Source: JAWXUU01 sp044426045
GTDB lineage: Bacteria > Bacillota > Clostridia > Christensenellales > CAMQZB01
NCBI GenBank assembly: GCA_044426045.1
Contig: JAWXUX010000019.1
Coordinates: 1 to 25,939 of the forward strand
Reading direction: 5' to 3'
Length of the DNA: 25,939 nucleotides
Shown: one piece after another, positions 15,511 to 22,430 of the stretch
How the letters are laid out: the number at the start of each line of letters is the position of its first letter
How positions within the stretch are numbered: position 1 is the stretch's first letter
The notes under the pieces: model-generated
Told to the model about the DNA's origin: nothing
What the model saw: the letters and a program-made list of their open reading frames with translations, nothing else
Database searches by the model: none
Position numbers and translations under genes: made by a program

Positions 15511-15783
15511 TGGGGCGCTGCCCCAAACCCCGCAAGGGTTTGAAACCCTTGACCCCAATATGGGGACAAAGGCATTAACGCCTTGTGCGATTTCTTGCAT
15601 GCCTCACAACAAAGCAAAGCAATAAACGCAACTTGAAAAGCGAGAGCTTTTCACCGTTACTAAATTTCTATTTTAAATCTTCCCGCCAAAAAGGCAAAGC
15701 CTTTTTAAGTAACCCCACGCTAGAACGCAACCCAATATTGGGGTCGAGGGTTTCAAACCCTCGCGGGTGTGGGCAGAGCCCAC
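15511..15783. mobile_element. Inverted-repeat, hairpin-rich non-coding element between rlmB and sigH
   Basis: The left end (15511-15565) and right end (15731-15783) are about 53-55 bp inverted repeats of each other with some mismatches. Each holds a GGGCxCTGCCC-type arm and a GAGGGTTTGAAACCCTC-type palindrome followed by ACCCCAATAT. The 165-bp interior is full of small hairpins: AAGGC/GCCTT (15569-15584), GAAAAGC/GCTTTTC (about 15637-15654), AAAAAGGC/GCCTTTTT (about 15687-15705). No ORF is visible. It has the size and form of a MITE. It separates sigH from rlmB, and a weak candidate promoter (TTTGCC, 17 nt, TAAAAT, minus strand) inside it might drive sigH. Confidence 0.7.
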
Positions 15784-15787
15784 GAAA

Positions 15788-15838
15788 AGAATTTAATTAT
15801 TAATTTTAATTATTAATTTTAATTTTTAATTGTAAAAA
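15788..15838. repeat. AT-rich tandem repeat at the rlmB 3' end
   Basis: About three units of a 13-14-bp A/T-only repeat (TTAATTATTAATTT, the last one TTTTTAATTG) run into TGTAAAAATT at the rlmB stop codon. The string TTTTTAATTGTAAAAAT is also present next to the sigH stop (about 14958-14974), so the two gene ends share a junction sequence. Confidence 0.55.
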
Positions 15839-16561
15839 TTATTTTCTCAATCTTGAAACTTCATGAATGAAAATCCCGCCAGCGACTGACGCGTTTAGCG
15901 ACGTGATATTACCTTTCATTTCAATTTTGAGAAGTTTATCGCACATTTTTTTAGTTAGTGCAGAAATCCCGTTATCTTCACCGCCGACAACAACGCCGAT
16001 AGCGCCTGACAAATCGAACGAGCCGAGAGCGTCGCCTTTCATATCCGCGCCGACGATCCACACGCCGTTATCTTTAAGTGTTTGGATTGTTTGGTTGATG
16101 TTAGTAACTTTTGCAACCTTGATGTGTTCAGTTGCGCCCGCGCTTGTTTTGATAACAGTTTCGTTGACAGTCACGTTTCTGTGTTTAGGAATAATCACGC
16201 CGTGCGCGCCAAGACATTCGCTTGTACGAAGAAGCGAGCCGAGATTGTGTGGATCTTCGATAGAATCGCAAATAACGATGAACGGAGCTTCATTTTTATC
16301 AGTTGCAAGTTGCAAGATTTCCTCCACTTCAGAATAAACGAAGTCGGTCACGAACAAAATCACGCCTTGGTGTTTTCTTGTTTCGCTTTGACGGTCAAGA
16401 CCCGCCTTGTCAAGAAACTGAATTTTGATTTTTCTATCTTTCAATTCTTGCACGATTTCCTTGCCAGTTGAATCGAGATACCCGTTAAACACGAGTGCTT
16501 TATCGATTGTTTTTCCTTGTTTCAATGCTTCTTTACAAGCATTTCTTCCTTCAATTTTCAT
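15839..16561 (-). CDS. rlmB: 23S rRNA (guanosine-2'-O-)-methyltransferase RlmB / SpoU family
   Basis: A 240-residue SpoU-class (TrmH-like) 2'-O-methyltransferase with a trefoil-knot SAM site, predicted to act on 23S rRNA G2251 by homology. It has an N-terminal substrate-binding domain (EGRNACKEAL... to HQGVILFV), then the three SpoU motifs: NLGSLLRTSECLGAHGVI, GVVVGGEDNGIS and SLNASVAGGIFIHEV. ATG 16561 is preferred over the GTG at 16579 because AAGGAAG precedes it at good spacing and the family begins there. It lies 112 nt after thyX in the mrnC-thyX-rlmB-sigH order. A small CCCAC/GTGGG hairpin lies just upstream of its ribosome binding site. Confidence 0.93.
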   Translation of the reverse strand: MKIEGRNACKEALKQGKTIDKALVFNGYLDSTGKEIVQELKDRKIKIQFLDKAGLDRQSETRKHQGVILFVTDFVYSEVEEILQLATDKNEAPFIVICDSIEDPHNLGSLLRTSECLGAHGVIIPKHRNVTVNETVIKTSAGATEHIKVAKVTNINQTIQTLKDNGVWIVGADMKGDALGSFDLSGAIGVVVGGEDNGISALTKKMCDKLLKIEMKGNITSLNASVAGGIFIHEVSRLRK

Positions 16562-16673
16562 TATACTTCCTTTGCCCACCGTTATTCAGTGGGAATTTAT
16601 TTAGTTGACCTTTAAAAAAATCGGTCATTTTCTATCTTGTTTAATTTTGCATCAGCCAAATACTGAAACAGTC

Positions 16674-17417
16674 TTATTCTTGCGAATATTTATCTTTAAT
16701 ATCTTGCATGCGTTTTTTCATGACAGCCATGCTACCACAGCATTTTTCGCCCTCGGGACATCTGCCAGAAACGCAAGCGGCACCCGCCATGCCAAAGATT
16801 GCAGGGGCAACTTCCACGGCTTTTTCAAGCATCATCCACGCAACTTCGCGGATTTCCCATTGCGCACGATTGCAACATCTGAGACGGAAAAAGTGCAAGA
16901 GCTCGCGGCAGTTCATTGTGACAAGCATTTTTGTTTCCGCAGCGTTTGGCAAAACGAAACGCGCGTCTTCATTGGCACCCTCGCCACCACCGCCAAGTTT
17001 TTCTTGCCAGTATTTATAAAATCCACCGATTTCACGCATTTGTGCGTTAAATTTTTCAACTTCCTCGTCACCAAGCTCCAAAATCTTTGGCGGAATGATG
17101 TAGGAAAAATCGACTTTTGCAGGCACATATCTTTGACTTTGCACAGAAAAGCTAGCAATTCTGTGTCGCGTGATTTGCGCAAGCAACGCACGAGAAACCC
17201 CCTCGATACCAAACGTGAACGACGCATGTTCGATTGTTGAAAGGTGCCCCATGCTCATGATTTTTGAAATGAACGCTTCCACGTCGCCCGCGGCGAGGCG
17301 TTCTTGAAGTTTCGCAAGGTCAGCTTTTGAATAGCAAAGCTTCGCACCTAGCGCACAAGTTTGCTCGGGATTTAAAGTGTGGGATATCAAAGCCACTTTT
17401 GGTGTTGTTTGTGCCAT
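16674..17417 (-). CDS. thyX: Flavin-dependent thymidylate synthase ThyX
   Basis: A 247-residue enzyme that makes dTMP from dUMP using methylenetetrahydrofolate, FAD and NADPH. The ThyX signature RHR-x7-S-x-RY is present as RHRIASFSVQSQRY (residues 84-97). H72-containing GHLSTIEHASFTF precedes it, and a second substrate motif (NCRELLHFFRLRCCNRAQWEIR) is found around residues 168-189. The C-terminus is Cys-rich (CVSGRCPEGEKCCG), as is common in clostridial members. ATG 17417 was chosen because GGAG (17425-17428) has good spacing only for this Met. It starts 2 nt after the mrnC stop codon, with its ribosome binding site inside the mrnC end, so the two are coupled. Confidence 0.96.
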   Translation of the reverse strand: MAQTTPKVALISHTLNPEQTCALGAKLCYSKADLAKLQERLAAGDVEAFISKIMSMGHLSTIEHASFTFGIEGVSRALLAQITRHRIASFSVQSQRYVPAKVDFSYIIPPKILELGDEEVEKFNAQMREIGGFYKYWQEKLGGGGEGANEDARFVLPNAAETKMLVTMNCRELLHFFRLRCCNRAQWEIREVAWMMLEKAVEVAPAIFGMAGAACVSGRCPEGEKCCGSMAVMKKRMQDIKDKYSQE

Positions 17418-17419
17418 AA

Positions 17420-17824
17420 TCATTCTCCTATCATATGCAAAATTTCGCAAAGCCTATCGTTTTTGCCCGTGAGGTATAAATACCCAAGCAAAGCCTCGAA
17501 GCCCGTTGCAATTTTATATTCAATCATGCTCGCGTTTTTCGCCGAGTTGGTTGTCTTTGCGTTTCTCCCACGCTTGAAAATATATTCTTCCACATCAGTG
17601 ATACGCCCCTCAAGTGCAAGCATAGCCTTTGCCTGACTTTCCGCCTTGACATAAGAGCTCGCAGTTTTGTGAAGCACCCCCGCCTTTGCAGTGGAACTTT
17701 TCGCCACCATCGTGCGAATATAAAGAGTGTAGACCCCGTCGCCAACAAACGCAAGCGAAACCGGCGACATATTCCGCGCATCGATTTCCGACATCTCACT
17801 AAACCCAAAAAAGTTCTCTTTCAT
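17420..17824 (-). CDS. mrnC: Mini-ribonuclease III (MrnC)
   Basis: A 134-residue double-strand-specific endonuclease made of an RNase III catalytic domain without a dsRNA-binding domain. In Bacillus it matures the ends of 23S rRNA. SPVSLAFVGDGVYTLYIR (20-37) carries the catalytic Asp, and YKIATGFEALLGYLYLTG (102-119) the second acidic motif. The start has only a weak GGGGG ribosome binding site 4-8 nt upstream. It is the first gene of a unit with thyX, driven by the promoter at 17878-17907. The usual upstream neighbour cysS is absent here; a repeat element and pyk are found instead. Confidence 0.94.
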   Translation of the reverse strand: MKENFFGFSEMSEIDARNMSPVSLAFVGDGVYTLYIRTMVAKSSTAKAGVLHKTASSYVKAESQAKAMLALEGRITDVEEYIFKRGRNAKTTNSAKNASMIEYKIATGFEALLGYLYLTGKNDRLCEILHMIGE

Positions 17825-17877
17825 CTATCCCCCACAACAGCACCTCAAAAAGTGCATTATTATCCATTCTTCCCTTT

Positions 17878-17907
17878 ATTTTACCATAAAAAGCGAGCGT
17901 AGGTCAA
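17878..17907 (-). promoter_or_regulatory. SigA promoter of mrnC-thyX(-rlmB)
   Basis: On the minus strand TTGACC (17902-17907) and TAAAAT (17878-17883) are separated by 18 nt, with an extended -10 (TGG before TAAAAT). The leader is about 50 nt. The heptamer element at 17973 begins some 65 nt upstream. Confidence 0.75.
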
Positions 17908-17972
17908 TTAAAAAGGAGCGGATGGCACGCTTTTTGTGTTGAAGATAGCGAAGTTAGCGGAACGCTTTTTAA

Positions 17973-18169
17973 AGTGAAAGGTGAAAGGTGAAAGGTGTGG
18001 TAGGCACTTCGCTTCGCTCTGTGCACCCTATTATATTTGGGCAGTAAAATAGGAACGCCTCTATTTGAATAGTTACGTTCCTATAAGTAGTTACAAATAT
18101 AATTGAAAGCACAAGGCGAAGCCGCGTGCATTACCACACCTTTCACCTTTCACCTTTCACCTTTCACCT
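17973..18169. mobile_element. Non-coding heptamer-bounded element, copy 4
   Basis: A 197-bp copy between the pyk 3' end and the mrnC promoter. The left array is one AGTGAAA and two GGTGAAA, then GGTGTGGTA. The right array is TACCACACC and four TTTCACC (18141-18168) plus T. The subterminal hairpins have inner stems GC/GC (left) and GGC/GCC (right). The centre holds the AGGAACG...CGTTCCT palindrome with a nested CTATT/AATAG. It is flanked outside by small hairpins: AGCG/CGCT plus T5 at 17956-17970, and the pyk stop hairpin at 18170-18192. Confidence 0.85.
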
Positions 18170-18192
18170 GTAAAAAATCTCCGATTTTTTAC
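18170..18192 (-). terminator. Stop-codon-embedded hairpin of pyk
   Basis: A perfect 10-bp stem, GTAAAAAATC with GATTTTTTAC and a 3-nt loop, has the pyk stop codon (18189-18191) in its first transcribed arm and T6 in the second. It is nearly identical to the hairpin that ends sigH. The heptamer array begins right after it. Confidence 0.5.
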
Positions 18193-19610
18193 TTAATCGT
18201 CTCAACCTTAATCAAGTTCGTTGGTGATTTTGAACCGATTGGTGTGCCTGCTGTGATAACGATGAAGTCACCTGATTCAGCGTAGCCTAGTGATTTTGCA
18301 AGTTTGTTTGCGTTGTAGAAGAGCACGTCGGTTGAAGGAACTTCTTCAGTTAGGCATGGAATAACGCCCCAAGAAAGGCCGAGTTTTCTATATGATTTCA
18401 CGTCAGTTGTCATTGCAAGGATTGGCACAGGACCACGGAAACGAGAGACCATTCTTGCAGTTCCACCAGAAAGCGTGCAAACAACAACGAGTTTCGCGCC
18501 CAAATCCACACTCATTGTGCAAGTTGAATAAGACACGGCATCCACAGAGTTTCTGATTCTGAAACTAGTGTTTTTCAAACGTTTTGCAAGTTTAGTTGAT
18601 CTTTCAGTTTGGTAAGCGATTTTCGCCATCGCCTTCACAGTTTCAACTGGGTATTTACCGATCGCAGTTTCGCCAGAAAGCATAATAGCAGAAGTGCCGT
18701 CATAAACCGCATTCGCAACGTCGGAAATTTCCGCACGCGTTGGACGAGGGTTATTGATCATTGATTCAAGCATTTCAGTCGCAGTGATAACGCGTTTACC
18801 AAGGAAACGAGAGTCGATGATAAGACGTTTTTGGATTGCAGGAAGTTCTTCATAAGGAATTTCCACACCCATATCGCCACGCGCAACCATGATACCGTCA
18901 GAAACTTCCAAAATTTCTTCGATATTGTCCACGCCCGCTCTGTTTTCGATTTTCGCGATAAGTTCAATACCTTTTCCGCCGAGGGCTTCGACATATTCTC
19001 TCACCGCCATAACGTCTTCTTTTCTTGAAACGAAAGAACACGCAATAAATTCAACGTCGTTTTGAACGCCGAACGCGATATCTTTTTTATCTTGTTCGCT
19101 CATGTAAGGGAAATCGAACACTTTACCAGGGAAATTCATGCTCTTTCTGTCTGAAAGAACACCGCCACCAGTCACCACAGTGAAAATGCGGTTTTTAGTA
19201 ACCTTTGTAACGTCAAAAGAGATAAGCCCGTTGTTAAGCAAAATAGTATCGCCAACAACAACTTCTTTTTCAATATCGCCATAAGTGACAGAAACGCCCG
19301 CTTGCGTGCCCACGATATCTTCAGAAGTGAAGAAGAATTCGTCGCCCACATTAAGTTCAACCTTGCCGTCTTCAAAAGTTCTGATTCTTACTTCAGGGCC
19401 TTTAGTGTCTAGCAAAATAGAAATAGGGTCGCCAGTTTCCTCGCGCACTTTTTTAACAGTGTTGATAGTTTCTTGATGATACTCGTGATCACCGTGCGAA
19501 AAGTTCAATCTCGCAACATTGAGTCCCGCTGAAATAAGTTGTTTTAGCACAGCCTCGTCCCTGCTTGCAGGTCCTAGAGTGCAAATGATTTTCGTTTTAC
19601 GCTTGTCCAT
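18189..19610 (-). CDS. pyk: Pyruvate kinase
   Basis: A 473-residue glycolytic enzyme converting phosphoenolpyruvate and ADP to pyruvate and ATP. It opens with RKTKIICTLGPAS, then RLNFSHGDHEYH (substrate Arg and Asn, K+ site). The B-domain lies at about residues 70-165. IMVARGDMGVEIP, and ITATEMLESMINNPRPTRAEISDVANAVYDGTSAIMLSGETAIGKYP, form the active site with the catalytic Lys/Thr environment. The Gln of the common TQMLESM is Glu here. There is no C-terminal PEP-utiliser (PtsI-like) extension of the Bacillus kind. ATG 19610 was chosen over 19631 because AAGGAG lies 9 nt upstream of it. Confidence 0.97.
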   Translation of the reverse strand: MDKRKTKIICTLGPASRDEAVLKQLISAGLNVARLNFSHGDHEYHQETINTVKKVREETGDPISILLDTKGPEVRIRTFEDGKVELNVGDEFFFTSEDIVGTQAGVSVTYGDIEKEVVVGDTILLNNGLISFDVTKVTKNRIFTVVTGGGVLSDRKSMNFPGKVFDFPYMSEQDKKDIAFGVQNDVEFIACSFVSRKEDVMAVREYVEALGGKGIELIAKIENRAGVDNIEEILEVSDGIMVARGDMGVEIPYEELPAIQKRLIIDSRFLGKRVITATEMLESMINNPRPTRAEISDVANAVYDGTSAIMLSGETAIGKYPVETVKAMAKIAYQTERSTKLAKRLKNTSFRIRNSVDAVSYSTCTMSVDLGAKLVVVCTLSGGTARMVSRFRGPVPILAMTTDVKSYRKLGLSWGVIPCLTEEVPSTDVLFYNANKLAKSLGYAESGDFIVITAGTPIGSKSPTNLIKVETIK

Positions 19611-19650
19611 AGATATAATCTCCTTTGACATATATATAATTTCTAAATTT

Positions 19651-19713
19651 ATTTTACGATTTTATTTTACGATTTTATTTTATTTTACGATTTTAATTTA
19701 TTTTACGATTTTA
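19651..19713. repeat. AT-rich direct repeats upstream of pyk
   Basis: Four copies of TTTTACGATTTTA start at about 19652, 19665, 19683 and 19701, with short A/T spacers, in the mnmG-pyk gap. On the transcribed strand each reads TAAAATCGTAAAA and so offers several -10-like hexamers without a good -35. They could be regulator sites for pyk or slippage-grown repeats. Confidence 0.6.
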
Positions 19714-19733
19714 AAAACCGCCGTTGCAGTTTT
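19714..19733 (-). terminator. Terminator of mnmG
   Basis: On the minus strand AAAACTGC and GCGGTTTT form an 8-bp stem (one G-U) with loop AACG, followed by T and an A/T-rich stretch. It lies 12 nt beyond the mnmG stop codon. Confidence 0.65.
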
Positions 19734-19744
19734 GTGGCACGCCA

Positions 19745-21619
19745 CTATTTTTTTGACATTTGTGAAAGATACAACATCAAAACGCTGATATCCGCTGGTG
19801 AAACCCCCGAAATTCTCGAAGCCTGACCAAGTGACAGCGGTCTGATTTTTTGAAGTTTTTGCCTTGCCTCGATTCGAAGCCCGCCAAGTGCCGAATAATC
19901 GATATCTGCTGGCAACAATTTTTCTTCCATCTTGACAGCTTTTGCGATTTCTTCCGCTTCTTTTTTAATATACCCTTCGTATTTAACATAAGTTTCAACT
20001 TTTTGCAAAATTCGGTCGGAATACCCTTGCAAAAACCCAAGTCCCTGCAAATCTTTCGCCTTAACCCGCGGTCTTTTCAAAAGCATAGCAAGCGTAGACC
20101 CGTTTTCAAGCAAATCTTCACCCACCTTTTCAAGCATACCGTTGGCAACTTTACCAGAAACGCCCCCCGAAAGCTCCGCAAGGCAATTTTCGAAATTTTC
20201 CTTATCGCGAAGGAAAATGCTCCAACGTTTATCAGTCACAAGCCCGATTTCACGCCCGATTGGCGTAAGTCTTGTGTCGGCATTGTCCTGACGAAGTGTC
20301 AAGCGATGTTCGGCGCGTGCCGTCATCATGCGGTATGGCTCGTTAGTGCCCTTTGTGACAAGGTCATCAACCAAAACACCAATATATGACGAATCTCGCG
20401 AAAGCACAAGCCCATTTTCGCCATTGCAATATTTCACAGCATTGATACCCGCAAGAAGCCCCTGCGCGCCCGCCTCCTCGTAACCCGAAGAGCCGTTGAT
20501 TTGTCCCGCGCAGAAAATCCCACGCACGTTTTTATATTCAAGAGTCGCAAGAAGCTGAGTTGAATCGATTGCATCATATTCAATCGCGTAAGCAAACCTC
20601 AAAATATCGGCATTTTCAAACCCTTTTATCGAGCGATACATCGCAAGTTGCACATCCGCTGGCAGTGACGAGCTCATGCCTTGAACATAAATCTCATCTT
20701 CTGACGCAGTTTCCATCTCAAGGAAAAGTTGGTGCCTTGTTTTATCGGCAAACCTAGTGACCTTATCTTCAATGGACGGACAATAACGCGGGCCCACACC
20801 CTTGATTTGCCCCCCAAAAAGCGGAGAGCGGTGAATATTGTCGCGAATTATTTGGTGCGTTGTTTCATTAGTATACCCAAGATAACAGCTGTGCTGTTTG
20901 TTTTTATCAAATTTGAAATCATGAAGGAAAGAAAATCCTTGAATTTCCTCGCCGTGCTGAATTTCGAAAGCAGAAAAATCAATGCTGTCCCTTTTCACCC
21001 TCGCTGGCGTGCCAGTTTTGAAACGGCGAATGTCGAAACCGAGGTCTTGAAGTGAAGAAGTCAACCCGTTTGCCGCAGCAAACCCCGATGGCCCCTCACT
21101 TTTGAAAAGTTCACCAATAATGATTTTAGATTGCAAATAAACGCCCGTTGCAACAACGACAGCATCGCAATCATAAGAAAAGCCAAGCGACGAAGCAACC
21201 CCGCACGCCGCGCCGTCCTTTTGGAAAATTTCGATAACCTCTTGCGCAAAAATCGTGATGTTTTTATTATCAAGCAAAACGCGTTTCATGCGCTTGTGAT
21301 ATTTTTCTTTATCAGATTGGCAACGAAGCGACTGCACCGCAGCCCCCTTGCCACCATTCAGCATCTTAACTTGCAAAAGTGTGTTATCGGCATTCACGCC
21401 CATCTCGCCACCAAGTGCATCAATCTCGCGCACCAAATGCCCCTTGGCAGTGCCCCCGATCGAAGGGTTACACGCCATATAAGCAATGCTGTCGGCAGAA
21501 ACGGTGAAAAGAGCCACCCTCTTTCCAAGCCGAGCCGCACTAAGCGCCGCCTCAACCCCCGCATGCCCCGCGCCAACCACGCAAACATCAAATTTTTCGT
21601 TATATTTTATATAGTCCAT
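19745..21619 (-). CDS. mnmG: tRNA uridine 5-carboxymethylaminomethyl modification enzyme MnmG (GidA)
   Basis: A 624-residue FAD enzyme that, with MnmE, modifies the wobble uridine U34 of certain tRNAs. It has the N-terminal dinucleotide-binding motif VVGAGHAGVEAALSAARLG (about residues 14-32), the family signature CNPSIGGTAKGHLVREIDALGGEMG (about 50-74) and GGKGAAVQSLRCQSDK. A C-terminal helical domain binds MnmE and tRNA (ending SLGQASRISGVSPADISVLMLYL). ATG 21619 fits the family N-terminus; upstream TTG and GTG codons in frame are less likely. A CCCA/TGGG hairpin overlaps the purine-rich ribosome binding region. Its only good promoter (22329-22357) is separated from it by the 547-bp S23 element. 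Confidence 0.97.
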   Translation of the reverse strand: MDYIKYNEKFDVCVVGAGHAGVEAALSAARLGKRVALFTVSADSIAYMACNPSIGGTAKGHLVREIDALGGEMGVNADNTLLQVKMLNGGKGAAVQSLRCQSDKEKYHKRMKRVLLDNKNITIFAQEVIEIFQKDGAACGVASSLGFSYDCDAVVVATGVYLQSKIIIGELFKSEGPSGFAAANGLTSSLQDLGFDIRRFKTGTPARVKRDSIDFSAFEIQHGEEIQGFSFLHDFKFDKNKQHSCYLGYTNETTHQIIRDNIHRSPLFGGQIKGVGPRYCPSIEDKVTRFADKTRHQLFLEMETASEDEIYVQGMSSSLPADVQLAMYRSIKGFENADILRFAYAIEYDAIDSTQLLATLEYKNVRGIFCAGQINGSSGYEEAGAQGLLAGINAVKYCNGENGLVLSRDSSYIGVLVDDLVTKGTNEPYRMMTARAEHRLTLRQDNADTRLTPIGREIGLVTDKRWSIFLRDKENFENCLAELSGGVSGKVANGMLEKVGEDLLENGSTLAMLLKRPRVKAKDLQGLGFLQGYSDRILQKVETYVKYEGYIKKEAEEIAKAVKMEEKLLPADIDYSALGGLRIEARQKLQKIRPLSLGQASRISGVSPADISVLMLYLSQMSKK

Positions 21620-21675
21620 TTTTTTGTGTCCCACTCCCAATGTTGGGTTTTTTTATTAGTTACTGTTTAGCCCAG

Positions 21676-21692
21676 AAAAAGCGGAGCTTTTT
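21676..21692. terminator. Small AT-ended hairpin at the left edge of the S23 element
   Basis: AAAAAGC and GCTTTTT form a 7-bp stem with a 3-nt loop, just outside the left heptamer array. On the minus strand it lies downstream of the S23 gene, upstream of mnmG, and could partly terminate. Similar hairpins flank other copies. Confidence 0.4.
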
Positions 21693-21693
21693 A

Positions 21694-22240
21694 AGGTGAA
21701 AGGTGAAAGGTGAAAGGTGAAAGGTGTGGTAATGCACTCGCACGCTCGTGCTTTCAATTATTTATTTGTCTTCTCTTTCAATGTTTTAATGCTTGCAGCA
21801 AGCAGTCTGTTGATTTCTAGACAATCCAGCATCAAACTATCAAACTGCTTTTCTGTTATATACTCTGTTTCTCGCAATAACTCCAACCAATATTTTGTTT
21901 CATTTGCTTCTTTTAATGCTATGTTATTTTTATGAAGAAAATCACTTTCGCTTTGTGCATGCTCAGATTCAAACAAATTTGCTCCTATGCTTGTGCCACA
22001 TCTCAAAAGCTGTTTGCTCATTATTGTTTCATGTTTGACTTCAGTTAAATGCTTGTACAATTTTATTATACGTATCGCAAATTGTTTGCTTTTTGGCGTT
22101 ACAATATTCATTTTGATTCTATCCTTTGATATTTTTAAATTAATAGTGACGGCAAATGAATTCCAAGTTTTAAATATAGTATGCACGAGCAACGCGAGTG
22201 CTTACCACACCTTTCACCTTTCACCTTTCACCTTTCACCT
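21694..22240 (-). mobile_element. Heptamer-bounded element encoding an S23-like four-helix-bundle protein
   Basis: A 547-bp unit bounded by perfect 38-bp terminal inverted repeats: A(GGTGAAA)4GGTGTGGTA at 21694-21731 and the complement TACCACACC(TTTCACC)4T at 22203-22240. Inside each end is a GCAC/GTGC hairpin (21735-21752 and about 22183-22201). The only gene is the four-helix-bundle ORF, whose stop codon lies 6 nt from the left hairpin. The ends are the same as those of the four complete non-coding elements of about 200 bp in this window, so this is the candidate coding (perhaps autonomous) member. No transposase or recombinase is present, and no target-site duplication is evident. Confidence 0.8.
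21758..22111 (-). CDS. Four-helix bundle protein, 23S rRNA intervening-sequence (S23/TIGR02436) type
   Basis: A 117-residue protein. The ATG at 22111 is chosen because AAAGGAT lies upstream and the family starts there; an in-frame Met at 22192 would begin in the element's hairpin. Helix motifs characteristic of the family are visible: FAIRIIKLYKHL (11-22), QLLRCGTSIGANLFESEHAQSESDF (34-58) and NIALKEANETKYWLELL (63-79). Known members occur in intervening sequences of 23S rRNA genes and scattered in genomes; a related fold is the Avd accessory protein of diversity-generating retroelements, which binds nucleic acid and a reverse transcriptase. Its function is not established. Here it is the single gene of an inverted-repeat element, so a role in element maintenance or movement is possible (inference). 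Confidence 0.85.
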   Translation of the reverse strand: MNIVTPKSKQFAIRIIKLYKHLTEVKHETIMSKQLLRCGTSIGANLFESEHAQSESDFLHKNNIALKEANETKYWLELLRETEYITEKQFDSLMLDCLEINRLLAASIKTLKEKTNK

Positions 22241-22328
22241 TTTAAATCTCTCCTACCAACCAAAACTCTCCCCAAAAGTCCCAATTTCCTACACTCCCAT
22301 ATCGCCTACTTTCCCATTTTTCACACAC

Positions 22329-22357
22329 ATTATAACACAAACAATCGGCAATTTCAA
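22329..22357 (-). promoter_or_regulatory. SigA promoter reading into the S23 element and mnmG
   Basis: On the minus strand TTGAAA (22352-22357) and a perfect TATAAT (22329-22334) are separated by 17 nt. Transcription would run through the whole S23 element, in the sense direction of its gene, and on to mnmG 700 nt downstream. It is probably the original mnmG promoter. Confidence 0.7.
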
Positions 22358-22430
22358 TAGAAAAACGTAAAAACTGAGTAAGTTAAAAATTAAATTAGTG
22401 CAATTTAGTTTTGAAATTAAAAAAACTCTC

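Noticed and set aside
21758..22111. The four-helix-bundle gene as a toxin-antitoxin or 23S rRNA intervening sequence in place
   Set aside because: No partner gene and no rRNA sequence around it; the terminal repeats identify a separate element.
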